Below, in pieces: positions 7,210 through 13,415 of a stretch of DNA of 13,415 nucleotides; within the stretch, counting starts at the first letter, position 1; each line of letters starts with the position of its first letter. A program made the translations under genes and the position numbers. Origin of the DNA: Bacillota bacterium (GTDB lineage: Bacteria; Bacillota; Clostridia; Oscillospirales; JAKOTC01). The notes below the pieces were generated by a model. The model saw nothing but the letters and a program-made list of their open reading frames with translations, did not search any database and was not told the origin of the DNA. The stretch spans positions 1 through 13,415 of the forward strand of contig JAKOTC010000043.1 of the NCBI GenBank assembly GCA_029776465.1, given 5' to 3'.

Positions 7210-8016
7210 TTATTTATCAATATCTTCATTCACAGCCGATTCATCGGAGGGTTCGATTTTCTCCTCCGCTACTTCAATGCCGGCCTTTATGGAATCCCAC
7301 AGCTCTCGGGCGCTGATGGGCACCGCAGCTTCTATCCCGTCCGGTATTCGCGCCAGCAAAGCGGCGACACCGGCTTTAAACTGACGCAGAGAGCTGTCGG
7401 CAGCCTGCCACCTGCGGATATCCTCCCTGAGCTCCTCTTCAAACTGATGGAGACGGGCCGCGACCGCCGCTTCCCCTTCATGTATCAGCAGCTCCTTTTG
7501 AAGCCGGCCCTGGCGAATCAGATTCTCAGCCTGCTCGTTGGCGCTTTGCATCAAAAGGTCGGACTCATTCTTTATCCGTTCCCTGTCTTTTTGGGCTTCA
7601 TCCATCATAATTTCGATTTGCTGACGGGTCTGAGCCAAAGCCTGCTCTGACTCGGCGGTGATTCGCTCGGCCTCCTGGCGAGCCTGTCCGATGATTTCCT
7701 CGCCCTTCTGTCTGGCGGAAATCAGCGCCTCCTTTACCAGCCCCTCCTCAGCCTCCAGTGAAGCCACCCGGTCGGCCAGTTTGTCAATCTGTCCCAAAAG
7801 GTTCTGCTTATCGCTTTCAAGCTCGGCAATTCGGGCTTTCAAACGATCGGTTTCAGAGGTCAGCATCACGTTTTCGGACTTAATGCGGTTGTTTTCTGCC
7901 AACAGCTCTTCCATGGCATCGGCCACCGTGTTTAGAAAGGCGGAAACCTCTTTGGGATCATAACCCCGCATTTTGGTTCCGAAATCTTTCACTCTGATTT
8001 GCCTTGGCTCCAACAT
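7210..8016 (-). CDS. divIVA: DivIVA-family cell-pole/septum protein
   Basis: A 268-residue coiled-coil protein that recognises curved membrane at septa and poles and recruits partners in division and growth. The N-terminal lipid-binding domain shows MLEPRQIRVKDF and MRGYDPKEVSAFLN (16-29). The membrane-inserting Phe17 of the Bacillus protein corresponds here to Met16, with the neighbouring Arg17 kept. Residues about 30-130 and 130-205 are heptad-rich, charged coiled coil (EELLAENNRIKSEN, then long Glu/Gln/Arg stretches). The last ~50 residues are non-coiled and acidic. AAAGGAG lies about 5 nt before the ATG at 8016. It follows ylmH and sepF as in other Firmicutes and precedes ileS. It is longer than Bacillus DivIVA (164 residues), mostly from an extended coil, which is common in Clostridia. 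Confidence 0.95.
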   Translation of the reverse strand: MLEPRQIRVKDFGTKMRGYDPKEVSAFLNTVADAMEELLAENNRIKSENVMLTSETDRLKARIAELESDKQNLLGQIDKLADRVASLEAEEGLVKEALISARQKGEEIIGQARQEAERITAESEQALAQTRQQIEIMMDEAQKDRERIKNESDLLMQSANEQAENLIRQGRLQKELLIHEGEAAVAARLHQFEEELREDIRRWQAADSSLRQFKAGVAALLARIPDGIEAAVPISARELWDSIKAGIEVAEEKIEPSDESAVNEDIDK

Positions 8017-8052
8017 GCAAAGCTCCTTTCACCGCCGTCAGCAATTTTATCC

Positions 8053-8080
8053 AAAACAATTTCCGGCGGAAAACTGTTTT
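8053..8080. repeat. Imperfect inverted repeat upstream of divIVA
   Basis: In the 90-nt gap between ylmH and divIVA, AAAACA.TTTCC on one arm pairs with GGAAA.TGTTTT on the other around a 3-base centre, with one bulge and one mismatch. No U-run follows, so it is not an obvious terminator. It may be an RNA hairpin in the intercistronic region or an operator. Confidence 0.4.
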
Positions 8081-8106
8081 GTTCTGTCCTTTGATATTTT
8101 AAAAAC

Positions 8107-8883
8107 TCAACGAAACGCCTTCACCGACAGAAACAGGCGACCCTTCCGGCTGGTTCCGGTAAAACCGTCCAGCCGCCAACGGCCCAGCCCGGTCACGCTG
8201 AGCAGTTCAGTGCCCCTCACCTCATAACTTTTGTCCGTAACGGTCAAATGGTTTAGCCGAACCCGCCCTTCCGCAATAAGCCGAACGGCCTTTTCGCGGC
8301 TTAAACGGCTGACGGCGGCCAAAATGGCGTCAATCCGGTTGGAAGCAACCGAAACTTTTACCAAGTCAACGTTATCTTTATTATTATAACAAAAATCGCC
8401 GGCAGTTTCAATATAAACCCCAGCACGGCCAACCGTTTTCAGATTTTCCTGTATAAAAGGGGCCACTTCGGATAAAACCGCTGCAACCGCCTCTCCCTCC
8501 GAAACAACAATATCCCCCACGGTTTCCCTTTTAATGCCCAGCGAGAGCAGCGCGCCCAGAAAATCACGGTGGGTCAGGTTTGCAAATTTCGAGGAGTAGC
8601 AGATCTTCAGCCCCGTAATAGGAAAGACCGGCTCATCCTCTTCTGCGAAAAAGCCGACCACTCTCCGTTCTGCCTCGGGAAATCCTCCGTCCATCAGCAC
8701 TTTGCAGCCCCTCGGACAGATTTTATGCATCAGGCTTTCAGCGATCTCCTGCTGGTGCAGATCCAGAAAGCCAACAAAGCACGGCCGACCAAACCCGCAT
8801 AAACGGGCAGCATCGGTCAGCCGTGCAGTCAATAACTTATCCTGTTGTACCTGATCTTTGTCCGCCAAATAAAAACCGCCCAT
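8107..8883 (-). CDS. ylmH: YlmH-type S4-domain RNA-binding protein
   Basis: A 258-residue protein of the YlmH family, linked in the literature to rescue of stalled ribosomes and located in the division cluster. The N-terminal ~175 residues are the family-specific domain (CGFGRPCFVGFLDLHQQ, then FAEEDEPVFPITGLKI and LTHRDFLGALLSLGIKRETVGDI). The S4 domain follows with VASNRIDAILAAVSRLSREKA, then AEGRVRLNHLTVTDKS and a C-terminal GLGRWRLDGFTGTSRKGR that matches the usual family ending. The start is uncertain: the ATG at 8883 has no Shine-Dalgarno sequence. The next in-frame candidate, TTG at 8868, has GGGCGG about 7 nt before it. An in-frame stop at 8917-8919 limits any extension. It sits between sepF and divIVA, but the ylmG gene found there in Bacillus is missing. 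Confidence 0.93.
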   Translation of the reverse strand: MGGFYLADKDQVQQDKLLTARLTDAARLCGFGRPCFVGFLDLHQQEIAESLMHKICPRGCKVLMDGGFPEAERRVVGFFAEEDEPVFPITGLKICYSSKFANLTHRDFLGALLSLGIKRETVGDIVVSEGEAVAAVLSEVAPFIQENLKTVGRAGVYIETAGDFCYNNKDNVDLVKVSVASNRIDAILAAVSRLSREKAVRLIAEGRVRLNHLTVTDKSYEVRGTELLSVTGLGRWRLDGFTGTSRKGRLFLSVKAFR

Positions 8884-8945
8884 TCTAGGCAGCCCGTTGT
8901 CCGGCGCCGACTGAAATTACTTTTAGGATACTAAAGTCTTATCTA

Positions 8946-9386
8946 TTAGTTTGAAAAGCCGTTTTCGATTTCATAAAGAAAATCGTTGCTTTCAATCTCC
9001 ACATTGTAGGGGGTAATCAAAAAGGCCTTTTCGGCGATCCTCTGAACATTGCCGTCCTGGGCATAGGCCACGCCGCTGAGGAAGTCCAGCAAACGTCTGG
9101 CTTCGCCGTTGATCGTGCGCTCGAAATTGATAACCACGGCTCTTTTGGCCTTCAGGTGATCGGCAATGGGATTGGCATCTTTCGAATAGCTTTCAGGACG
9201 AAGCAACACAACTTTCAGCTGGGCTGTTGCACTCATGCTGACAACTTTTCTGTCATCATAGCTGGAGTTGTGTTCTCTGCGAGCGGTACGCTGGGCCGGT
9301 ACCTCCTCATACTCCTCCTCAAAGGTATCCTCTTCTTCAAACTCGTCCATGCCCAACACATTTTTCAACTTTGCCATCACGCTCAT
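8946..9386 (-). CDS. sepF: SepF, FtsZ-associated cell division protein
   Basis: A 146-residue cytosolic, membrane-associated protein that polymerises into rings or arcs, binds the FtsZ C-terminal tail and anchors the Z-ring. The N-terminus (MSVMAKLKNVLGM) can form the amphipathic membrane helix. It is followed by an acidic linker rich in Glu (14-28) and then the globular SepF domain from about residue 52: TAQLKVVLLRPESY, ADHLKAKRAVVINFE, then RRLLDFLSGVAYAQDGNVQRI and AFLITPYNVEIES. Length and order match the family. The ATG at 9386 has GGAGG with a 6-nt spacer. It is the first gene after a strong promoter, so it heads the sepF-ylmH-divIVA unit. The ylmE gene usually upstream is absent here. 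Confidence 0.97.
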   Translation of the reverse strand: MSVMAKLKNVLGMDEFEEEDTFEEEYEEVPAQRTARREHNSSYDDRKVVSMSATAQLKVVLLRPESYSKDANPIADHLKAKRAVVINFERTINGEARRLLDFLSGVAYAQDGNVQRIAEKAFLITPYNVEIESNDFLYEIENGFSN

Positions 9387-9564
9387 GTTAATCCTCCGCT
9401 CTCTTAAATCTTTTCTTTTTCTATTCTCTGGCCTGCAAAAATCTTAAGACCGTTTCTTTTTTCCATTATCTTATATTTTGATAACATTGTCAATACATCG
9501 AAATTAATTTTTCACAAATTTTATGAAATTAAAATCCTTTATAATGCCAAACGGAAAATCTATT
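9387..9564. other. Intergenic region between the HlyD-like gene and sepF
   Basis: This 178-nt AT-rich gap contains the sepF promoter, its leader and the GGAGG site (9393-9397). Upstream of the promoter, directly after the HlyD-like stop codon, I see no hairpin plus U-run terminator, so the preceding operon may read through. Confidence 0.6.
9465..9493 (-). promoter_or_regulatory. Sigma-A promoter for the sepF-ylmH-divIVA unit
   Basis: On the minus strand TTGACA (9493-9488), a 17-nt spacer and GATAAT (9470-9465): a perfect -35 and a 5/6 -10 at optimal spacing in an AT-rich gap. Transcription would start near 9458, leaving about 72 nt of leader before the sepF ATG at 9386. Confidence 0.88.
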
Positions 9565-10794
9565 TTATCGGACGATTTTCCCGTCATATAAATCCTTGCC
9601 GACGGTTACAACCTCGTCATACAAAGCCAGCCATCCGCTTTTTTGCGTGTTTTCGCAAATGGTGTAATTGCCGAAAGCCGTCAAGGGTTTGATCTGTTTA
9701 AAGGTCAGACGGTTGCCCTTTAAAACATAAACGCCCTGAACCTCCTGCCCGTCTATTTCCACGGTTCGGATGGCCTTGGTGCTGATTTTGATGCCGGTAT
9801 AGCTTTTTATAATCAGCTCCGCCTTGATCATTCTGGACTCGGAAAGTTCGCTGGTGGAATCAATGGAAGAGAGAACGCAGGCTGTGCGGGTATCCTCGTT
9901 GTCCGCCTCGGCCTTGACCATTTGATCCACTTCAGCCAGCAGGGCTTCATTGGATACGCTGGGGAAGCGGACGCGGATTTTGGCTGCGGACAGCCGGACG
10001 GTTTTCTCCTTGGGAACCGTAAAGGCATAATACCAGCGGTATTCGGTCACCAGCTTGGCCGTGTTGGAGAGCTGGGCTTTGCCCGCCTTCTCCTTCAGGA
10101 CATCCACCTTGGCCGGGGTGATATTAAGCAGGTCTTTGGGGGTGATGAACTCCAACCCGTCCGAATAAGAAAAGAAATACCCCGACGCGGGCGCTAAAAT
10201 TTTATTATAGCTGCCCATACTGCTTTTCAGGGCAGAAATTTGGCTTCCCAGTTGCGAAATCCTGGGGGAAAAGTCCGAATCCTTTTGCAGGTAAACCTTT
10301 CGCTTATTCAGCATTTCCGTCAGGTCTTTACGCAGGTCAAAAAGGGAGGTCAGATTCCCCCCTTCTTCATAACCGTTCAGCTTGGAAAGCTTCAGGTCAA
10401 TCTGCTTTTCAATCGTCTCCAGCGTTAATGCGGATGCGGAATTATATCCCGCGCTGTCCGCCGCTTTTTGAAGAGATGTCAGCTCGGCTTGAAGTTCCTC
10501 AATCCGACGGCTGGACTCGGCATCCTCTGAATTTTTATAAACCTTGGCCAGCAGTCCGTTCTTTGCCGCCCGTTCCCCGTCTTCAAGGACATACAGCACG
10601 GAAGAGCCGCCCGGAATGTCCACCTGCATCTCGCTGCGAACCAAAACCCCTTCGACGGTTTCGGTCTCCTCAGCGGTATATGTAACGGCGATCTCGGTTT
10701 CCAGGTTAGAACCCCAGGGCAGTAAGATTACCAAAGCCGTCACCGAAAGCAGAATTGCCGTCAGTGACAGAAAGATAACAAGCTTTTTCTTCAT
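9565..10794 (-). CDS. HlyD-like membrane-fusion/adaptor protein, single-pass
   Basis: A 409-residue protein with a short basic N-terminus (MKKK) and one membrane helix at about 5-27 (LVIFLSLTAILLSVTALVILL); the rest should be outside the cytoplasm. The order is that of an HlyD/periplasmic-adaptor protein. A first half-barrel/lipoyl-like segment (GVLVRSEMQVDIPGGSSVLY) is followed by VLEDGERAAKNGLLAKVYKN, a long helical coil (about 93-195), the returning strand ILAPASGYFFSYSDG, and a C-terminal beta domain ending VGKDLYDGKIVR. No ABC transporter or RND pump gene lies beside it, so its partner is unknown. It starts 9 nt after hfq. Only GGGGAA at the hfq end, about 14 nt away, resembles a ribosome-binding site, so coupling to hfq translation is likely. 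Confidence is high for the fold and low for the function. Confidence 0.8.
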   Translation of the reverse strand: MKKKLVIFLSLTAILLSVTALVILLPWGSNLETEIAVTYTAEETETVEGVLVRSEMQVDIPGGSSVLYVLEDGERAAKNGLLAKVYKNSEDAESSRRIEELQAELTSLQKAADSAGYNSASALTLETIEKQIDLKLSKLNGYEEGGNLTSLFDLRKDLTEMLNKRKVYLQKDSDFSPRISQLGSQISALKSSMGSYNKILAPASGYFFSYSDGLEFITPKDLLNITPAKVDVLKEKAGKAQLSNTAKLVTEYRWYYAFTVPKEKTVRLSAAKIRVRFPSVSNEALLAEVDQMVKAEADNEDTRTACVLSSIDSTSELSESRMIKAELIIKSYTGIKISTKAIRTVEIDGQEVQGVYVLKGNRLTFKQIKPLTAFGNYTICENTQKSGWLALYDEVVTVGKDLYDGKIVR

Positions 10795-10803
10795 GACGAT
10801 CGG

Positions 10804-11055
10804 CTATTCCCCGGCTATTTCCGTTTCCTTTAATTCATCCAGGATTGAAATCGCCCTGGCGGGCACGATGGTGGAAATAGCGTGTTTGTAAACAAGGCTT
10901 TGCTTACCGTCACTTTCCAAAATCACCGTAAAGGCGTCAAAGCCCTTTACCAATCCTTTGAACTGAAAACCGTTCTTCAGGAACACGGTAACCAGAATCC
11001 TTTCCTTTCTTGCCTGATTCAGAAAAACGTCCTGCAAATTAATCGCCTTGTTCAT
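10804..11055 (-). CDS. hfq: RNA chaperone Hfq
   Basis: An 83-residue Sm-like protein that forms a hexameric ring, binding sRNAs and mRNAs. The Sm1 motif runs from [20 protein letters not shown] with the proximal-face Gln8, continues [19 protein letters not shown], and the Sm2 motif is [12 protein letters not shown] with Lys57-His58, the signature of genuine Hfq. The rim keeps Arg16, Lys17 and Arg19 around a Glu. A short C-terminal tail (EIAGE) follows, as in Gram-positive Hfq proteins. The ATG at 11055 has GAGAGGA about 7 nt upstream. It follows miaA, the standard miaA-hfq order, but with a 188-nt gap carrying its own promoter and structured leader. Confidence 0.98.
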   Translation of the reverse strand: MNKAINLQDVFLNQARKERILVTVFLKNGFQFKGLVKGFDAFTVILESDGKQSLVYKHAISTIVPARAISILDELKETEIAGE

Positions 11056-11231
11056 GAAATATCCTCTCTCTTTCTATTGTCGCATTTTTTAGGCACTAAC
11101 TTTCCACGGCCAATCCTTCAAGTTAGCAAATACGGCGCACCCCGCCATATTGAACTGCTGGGTCCTTGCGGCAAAAGATGGGATAAAAACTGCAGTCATG
11201 TATGGAATGGAGGGGCATAAATATATAGTTT
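11056..11231 (-). ncRNA. Structured leader (or small RNA) upstream of hfq
   Basis: The transcript predicted from the promoter overlapping the miaA stop would carry about 175 nt before hfq. It contains a 9-bp hairpin (11151-11143 with 11137-11129, AATATGGCG / CGCCGTATT with one U-G pair, loop GGGTG) and a 7-bp stem CTAACTT / AAGTTAG (11126-11120 with 11102-11096). A longer-range ACTGC / GCAGT pairing (11196-11192 with 11158-11154) is also possible. I do not recognise a known riboswitch or T-box (no GGTGG anti-antiterminator motif). There is no U-run, so it is more likely an hfq leader than a terminated small RNA. Confidence 0.4.
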
Positions 11232-11237
11232 GGCTCT

Positions 11238-11267
11238 ATTATATCATATCGCCCCGCTAATTTCCAA
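11238..11267 (-). promoter_or_regulatory. Extended -10 promoter for hfq, overlapping the miaA stop codon
   Basis: On the minus strand TTGGAA (11267-11262), an 18-nt spacer and TGATATAAT, that is an extended TGn with a perfect TATAAT (11243-11238). The TGA is also the miaA stop codon (11246-11244). Transcription would start near 11231, well upstream of hfq at 11055. Confidence 0.7.
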
Positions 11268-12179
11268 TATTTTTATTCCAATTTTAAAAATATTATTGTG
11301 AAAATTTTCAGTTTTGTCGGTATAAATCCAGTTGACCGAGGGATTGGCGCGCAGCCAGGTCAGTTGACGTTTTGCATAGTTTCGTGTGCCCTGCTTAATG
11401 CGTTCGACAGCTTGATCCAACGTTTGATGTCCGTCGAAATACTCGAAGAGTTCTTTATACCCGATGGCCTGGGCCGCGGTTTTGGAATACCGTCCCCGAA
11501 GCTTCTCCGCTTCCTCTATCAGCCCCGTCTCCAGCATCCGGTCAACCCGGCGGTTGATGCGGTCATAGAGAATTGCCCGGTCCGCGCAGGTCAAAGCCAG
11601 CATACAGAAGTTATATCGGGCCGGCTGACGGGAACGGCGGTTTTGCTCGGATAAAGTCAGCCCGTTCATCGCCAGCTCCAGCGCCCGGACAATCCGAACC
11701 TTGTCCGAGGGGTGAAGCCGCGCGGCGGTTTCGGGATCCAGCCGGGAGAGCTCTTCCAGAAGGATTTGGGTGCCCTCCTCTTCCGCTCGGCGGGTCAACT
11801 GTTCTCGCAGCCCGCTGTCTATCCCGACTCCCTCAAAACGCAGGTTTTCCGTGAAAGCAGTGATATAAAGCCCCGTTCCCCCGCAGAGAATAGGACGCTT
11901 TCCCCTGGCCAGGATGTCCTCGGTAATCCGGCCTGCCTCCTCGCAGAAGGCGGCCACCGAAAAGGTCTGGTCGGGGGACAGGATATCAATCAGGTGGTGG
12001 GGAATTCCCTCCATCTCCTCCGGGGAGGGCTTGGCAGTTCCGATGTCCATCTCCTTGTAAATCTGCATGGAATCGGCGGATACAACCTCACCGTTCAGCT
12101 CTTTGGCCAGCTGTATTGCAAGGGCGGTTTTTCCCGACGCGGTAGGGCCGGTTATCACGATTACATCGGGTTTTGACAA
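11244..12179 (-). CDS. miaA: tRNA dimethylallyltransferase (TTG start)
   Basis: A 311-residue cytosolic enzyme that adds a dimethylallyl group to N6 of A37 in tRNAs reading UNN codons, the first step of ms2i6A synthesis. Visible motifs are the P-loop GPTASGKT (11-18), SADSMQIYKEMDIGTAKP, GIPHHLIDI, GGTGLYITAF, and the C-terminal tRNA-binding part with QAIGYKELFEY and GTRNYAKRQLTWLR. Length is normal. The start is TTG at 12179, supported by GGAGG with a 7-nt spacer (12187-12191) and by the position of the P-loop; no ATG fits. It stands before hfq in the familiar mutL-miaA-hfq order, but a glycosidase-like gene separates it from mutL. Confidence 0.97.
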   Translation of the reverse strand: MSKPDVIVITGPTASGKTALAIQLAKELNGEVVSADSMQIYKEMDIGTAKPSPEEMEGIPHHLIDILSPDQTFSVAAFCEEAGRITEDILARGKRPILCGGTGLYITAFTENLRFEGVGIDSGLREQLTRRAEEEGTQILLEELSRLDPETAARLHPSDKVRIVRALELAMNGLTLSEQNRRSRQPARYNFCMLALTCADRAILYDRINRRVDRMLETGLIEEAEKLRGRYSKTAAQAIGYKELFEYFDGHQTLDQAVERIKQGTRNYAKRQLTWLRANPSVNWIYTDKTENFHNNIFKIGIKILEISGAI

Positions 12180-12186
12180 AGGTTTG

Positions 12187-12191
12187 CCTCC
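12187..12191 (-). promoter_or_regulatory. Ribosome-binding site supporting the miaA TTG start
   Basis: GGAGG with a 7-nt spacer before TTG at 12179. No ATG or GTG upstream fits this spacing, so it decides the non-ATG start. Confidence 0.85.
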
Positions 12192-12257
12192 TCTTCTGGA
12201 ATGGATGTTTTGATTGTGCGCTTTTAAATTAATGATATAAAATAAAACACCAACCGG

Positions 12258-13211
12258 CTAAAAGAAGGACTTTAAAAATTCCTCCATCGGCCCGTCGTAT
12301 TCGGCTTCGGCCAGAAACTCTTTTCCCAGCTGATTCCCCCAGCTGTACAGAATCACGGTCTTGCCCCTGTATTCGCAGAAGTCCACATCGCTGTTGTTGC
12401 AGTTTACCGCGTTTTGGATATACTCCAGCTGCTCGGCGGAAAACTTCTCGGGGCGCTGAACGATTTTATCCCTGTCGTCAAACACCATCACGGGGTTTTT
12501 GAGGCCCATTTCAAAATCCACAAAGTTTTCGATGCGAATAATATAGGGCACCCAGCGATGTCCCGGAATCCCTTCCAAATAGACAATGTAATACTGCCCA
12601 TCCACAAATCGGATGGTCGGGCAGGCGGAATACCGCTCTTTGGTGTAGATATGATCCTCCACCGGCATCATCTCCCAATCCATCAGGTTGGCAGACCGGG
12701 CGAACACAAAGGTAAAGCGGGCACCGCAAACCTCTTTAGGGCTGCCGATCTCCAACGCCATCACATAACCCTCTTTTCCCTTGCAGACCGAAGAGTTATA
12801 CAGCGACCAGTTCTCGGGAAACTCGAACACCTTTTTGGACTCCCAAGACTTTAAATCCTTCGACCAGAACATATCCAGCCGGTTTCCCCCGCCCTTTCCA
12901 TGGACACCGTATACAAAGGCAGTGCCGTCCTCCACATAAGCGCTGCCGAAGGAGTAATCTACCCCGAAGGCCGGCGTGGCTTCTTCCGTCTCCATGTCGA
13001 CAAAACGGAAATACCCGTGGTTAGTTTGGTTGTTCCAATAGCCATAGCCCCATTCGTTATTGCGAATCCATTCAAAGCGGTAAAGCCGGCCTTCCCAGAC
13101 AACCGGAGTGGTTTCCACTATGCCGATGTCCAGGGTTCCTTTTTTCGTGATGGTCTTGCCGGGAGCCTGTGTCCCATGTTTGAGCCGATCGATATAGTCT
13201 TGCATCTTCAT
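12258..13211 (-). CDS. Glycoside hydrolase-like five-bladed beta-propeller protein (GH43/GH32-type fold), cytoplasmic
   Basis: A 317-residue protein without signal peptide or membrane segment. Repeating blade-like blocks suggest the arabinanase/levansucrase/invertase superfamily: PVVWEGRLYRFEWIR (36-50), FGSAYVEDGTAFVYGVHG, MFWSKDLKSWES, SACPTIRFVDGQYYIVYLEG and VDFCEYRGKTVILYSWGNQ. The pattern 'something Y or W, D/E-x-L-x-x-W-E' is typical of these propellers, and NNSDVDFCEY probably contributes acidic active-site residues. The exact family and substrate cannot be read from sequence, and a non-catalytic propeller remains possible. It begins 26 nt after mutL, so it is co-transcribed with it, an odd partner for mismatch repair. 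GAGGG lies 3 nt before the ATG at 13211 but 9 nt before a second ATG at 13205, so the true start may be Met3. Codon and base use look like the neighbours, so recent transfer is not evident. Confidence 0.72.
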   Translation of the reverse strand: MKMQDYIDRLKHGTQAPGKTITKKGTLDIGIVETTPVVWEGRLYRFEWIRNNEWGYGYWNNQTNHGYFRFVDMETEEATPAFGVDYSFGSAYVEDGTAFVYGVHGKGGGNRLDMFWSKDLKSWESKKVFEFPENWSLYNSSVCKGKEGYVMALEIGSPKEVCGARFTFVFARSANLMDWEMMPVEDHIYTKERYSACPTIRFVDGQYYIVYLEGIPGHRWVPYIIRIENFVDFEMGLKNPVMVFDDRDKIVQRPEKFSAEQLEYIQNAVNCNNSDVDFCEYRGKTVILYSWGNQLGKEFLAEAEYDGPMEEFLKSFF

Positions 13212-13237
13212 CTTCCCTCTGTTGTTTTATAGGTTGG

Positions 13238-13415
13238 CTATGCTCTTCCAAATCGCTTGTCCAACTCGTATTTGGACATGGAGATCATCACCGGGCGCCC
13301 GTGGGGGCAGTAACGGATTTTCGGGTCCGTCAGCACCACCCGCACCAGCTCAGCCAGTTCTTTGGGATCGCTTTTGCTGCCCGCCTTGATGGCGGCCTTG
13401 CAGGCGGTAATATGA
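13238..13415 (-). CDS. mutL: DNA mismatch repair protein MutL, C-terminal end (partial)
   Basis: The last 59 codons of a gene entering from the right edge, ending at TAG (13238-13240). The peptide begins HITACKAAIKAGSKSDPKEL and contains IRYCPHGRPVMISM, the CPHGRP motif of the MutL dimerisation/endonuclease domain, then YELDKRFGRA, the usual terminal EL-x-x-x-F-x-R. MutL couples mismatch recognition by MutS to strand cleavage or excision. The CPHGRP motif belongs to the metal-binding site of endonuclease-type MutL, as expected in Firmicutes. The neighbouring order (mutL, then miaA and hfq) supports the call. Confidence 0.95.
   Translation of the reverse strand, partial: HITACKAAIKAGSKSDPKELAELVRVVLTDPKIRYCPHGRPVMISMSKYELDKRFGRA

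Noticed and set aside
11089-11199. 36-codon peptide gene upstream of hfq
   Set aside because: No Shine-Dalgarno sequence and overlap with predicted hairpins; kept only as a hypothesis in the findings.
12180-12257. Promoter or terminator between the glycosidase-like gene and miaA
   Set aside because: The 78-nt AT-rich gap shows only poor -35/-10 matches with wrong spacing and no stem followed by a U-run.

Overview
The window is a chromosomal segment from a Gram-positive Firmicute, most likely a mid-GC Clostridia member of the Oscillospiraceae/Ruminococcaceae type. This is inferred from the sepF-ylmH-divIVA division cluster, an Hfq with the motif YKHAIST, a split (two-subunit) transketolase, Firmicute-type Shine-Dalgarno sequences (GGAGG) and a consensus sigma-A promoter. 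No marker gene allows a species call. Every gene I can support lies on the minus strand, so the window is best read from 13415 down to 1. No stretch longer than 300 bases lacks a gene, and I see no tRNA, rRNA, CRISPR array or transposase.

In transcription order the first block is DNA repair and RNA modification/regulation: the 3' end of mutL, a cytoplasmic beta-propeller protein resembling GH43/GH32-type glycoside hydrolases (an unusual guest between mutL and miaA), miaA (TTG start), a promoter-bearing leader of about 180 nt with good RNA hairpins, hfq, and a single-pass HlyD-like membrane adaptor.

The second block starts at a near-perfect TTGACA-17-GATAAT promoter and holds sepF, ylmH and divIVA, followed 14 nt later by ileS. 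The ylmE and ylmG genes that accompany sepF in Bacillus are absent. Two hairpins separate ileS from lspA, whose product carries an acidic C-terminal tail.

The third block is lspA, a frameshift-riddled remnant of a MazG-like NTP pyrophosphohydrolase, an RluA-family pseudouridine synthase, a Cof-type HAD phosphatase (TTG start, altered motif IV), and the paired transketolase subunit genes. The second transketolase gene runs off the window.

Most of the window is a conserved housekeeping neighbourhood. The points most worth a second look are the hfq leader, the decayed NTP-PPase gene hidden between lspA and rluD, the glycosidase-like gene inside the mutL-miaA-hfq order, and the substituted catalytic motif of the HAD phosphatase.
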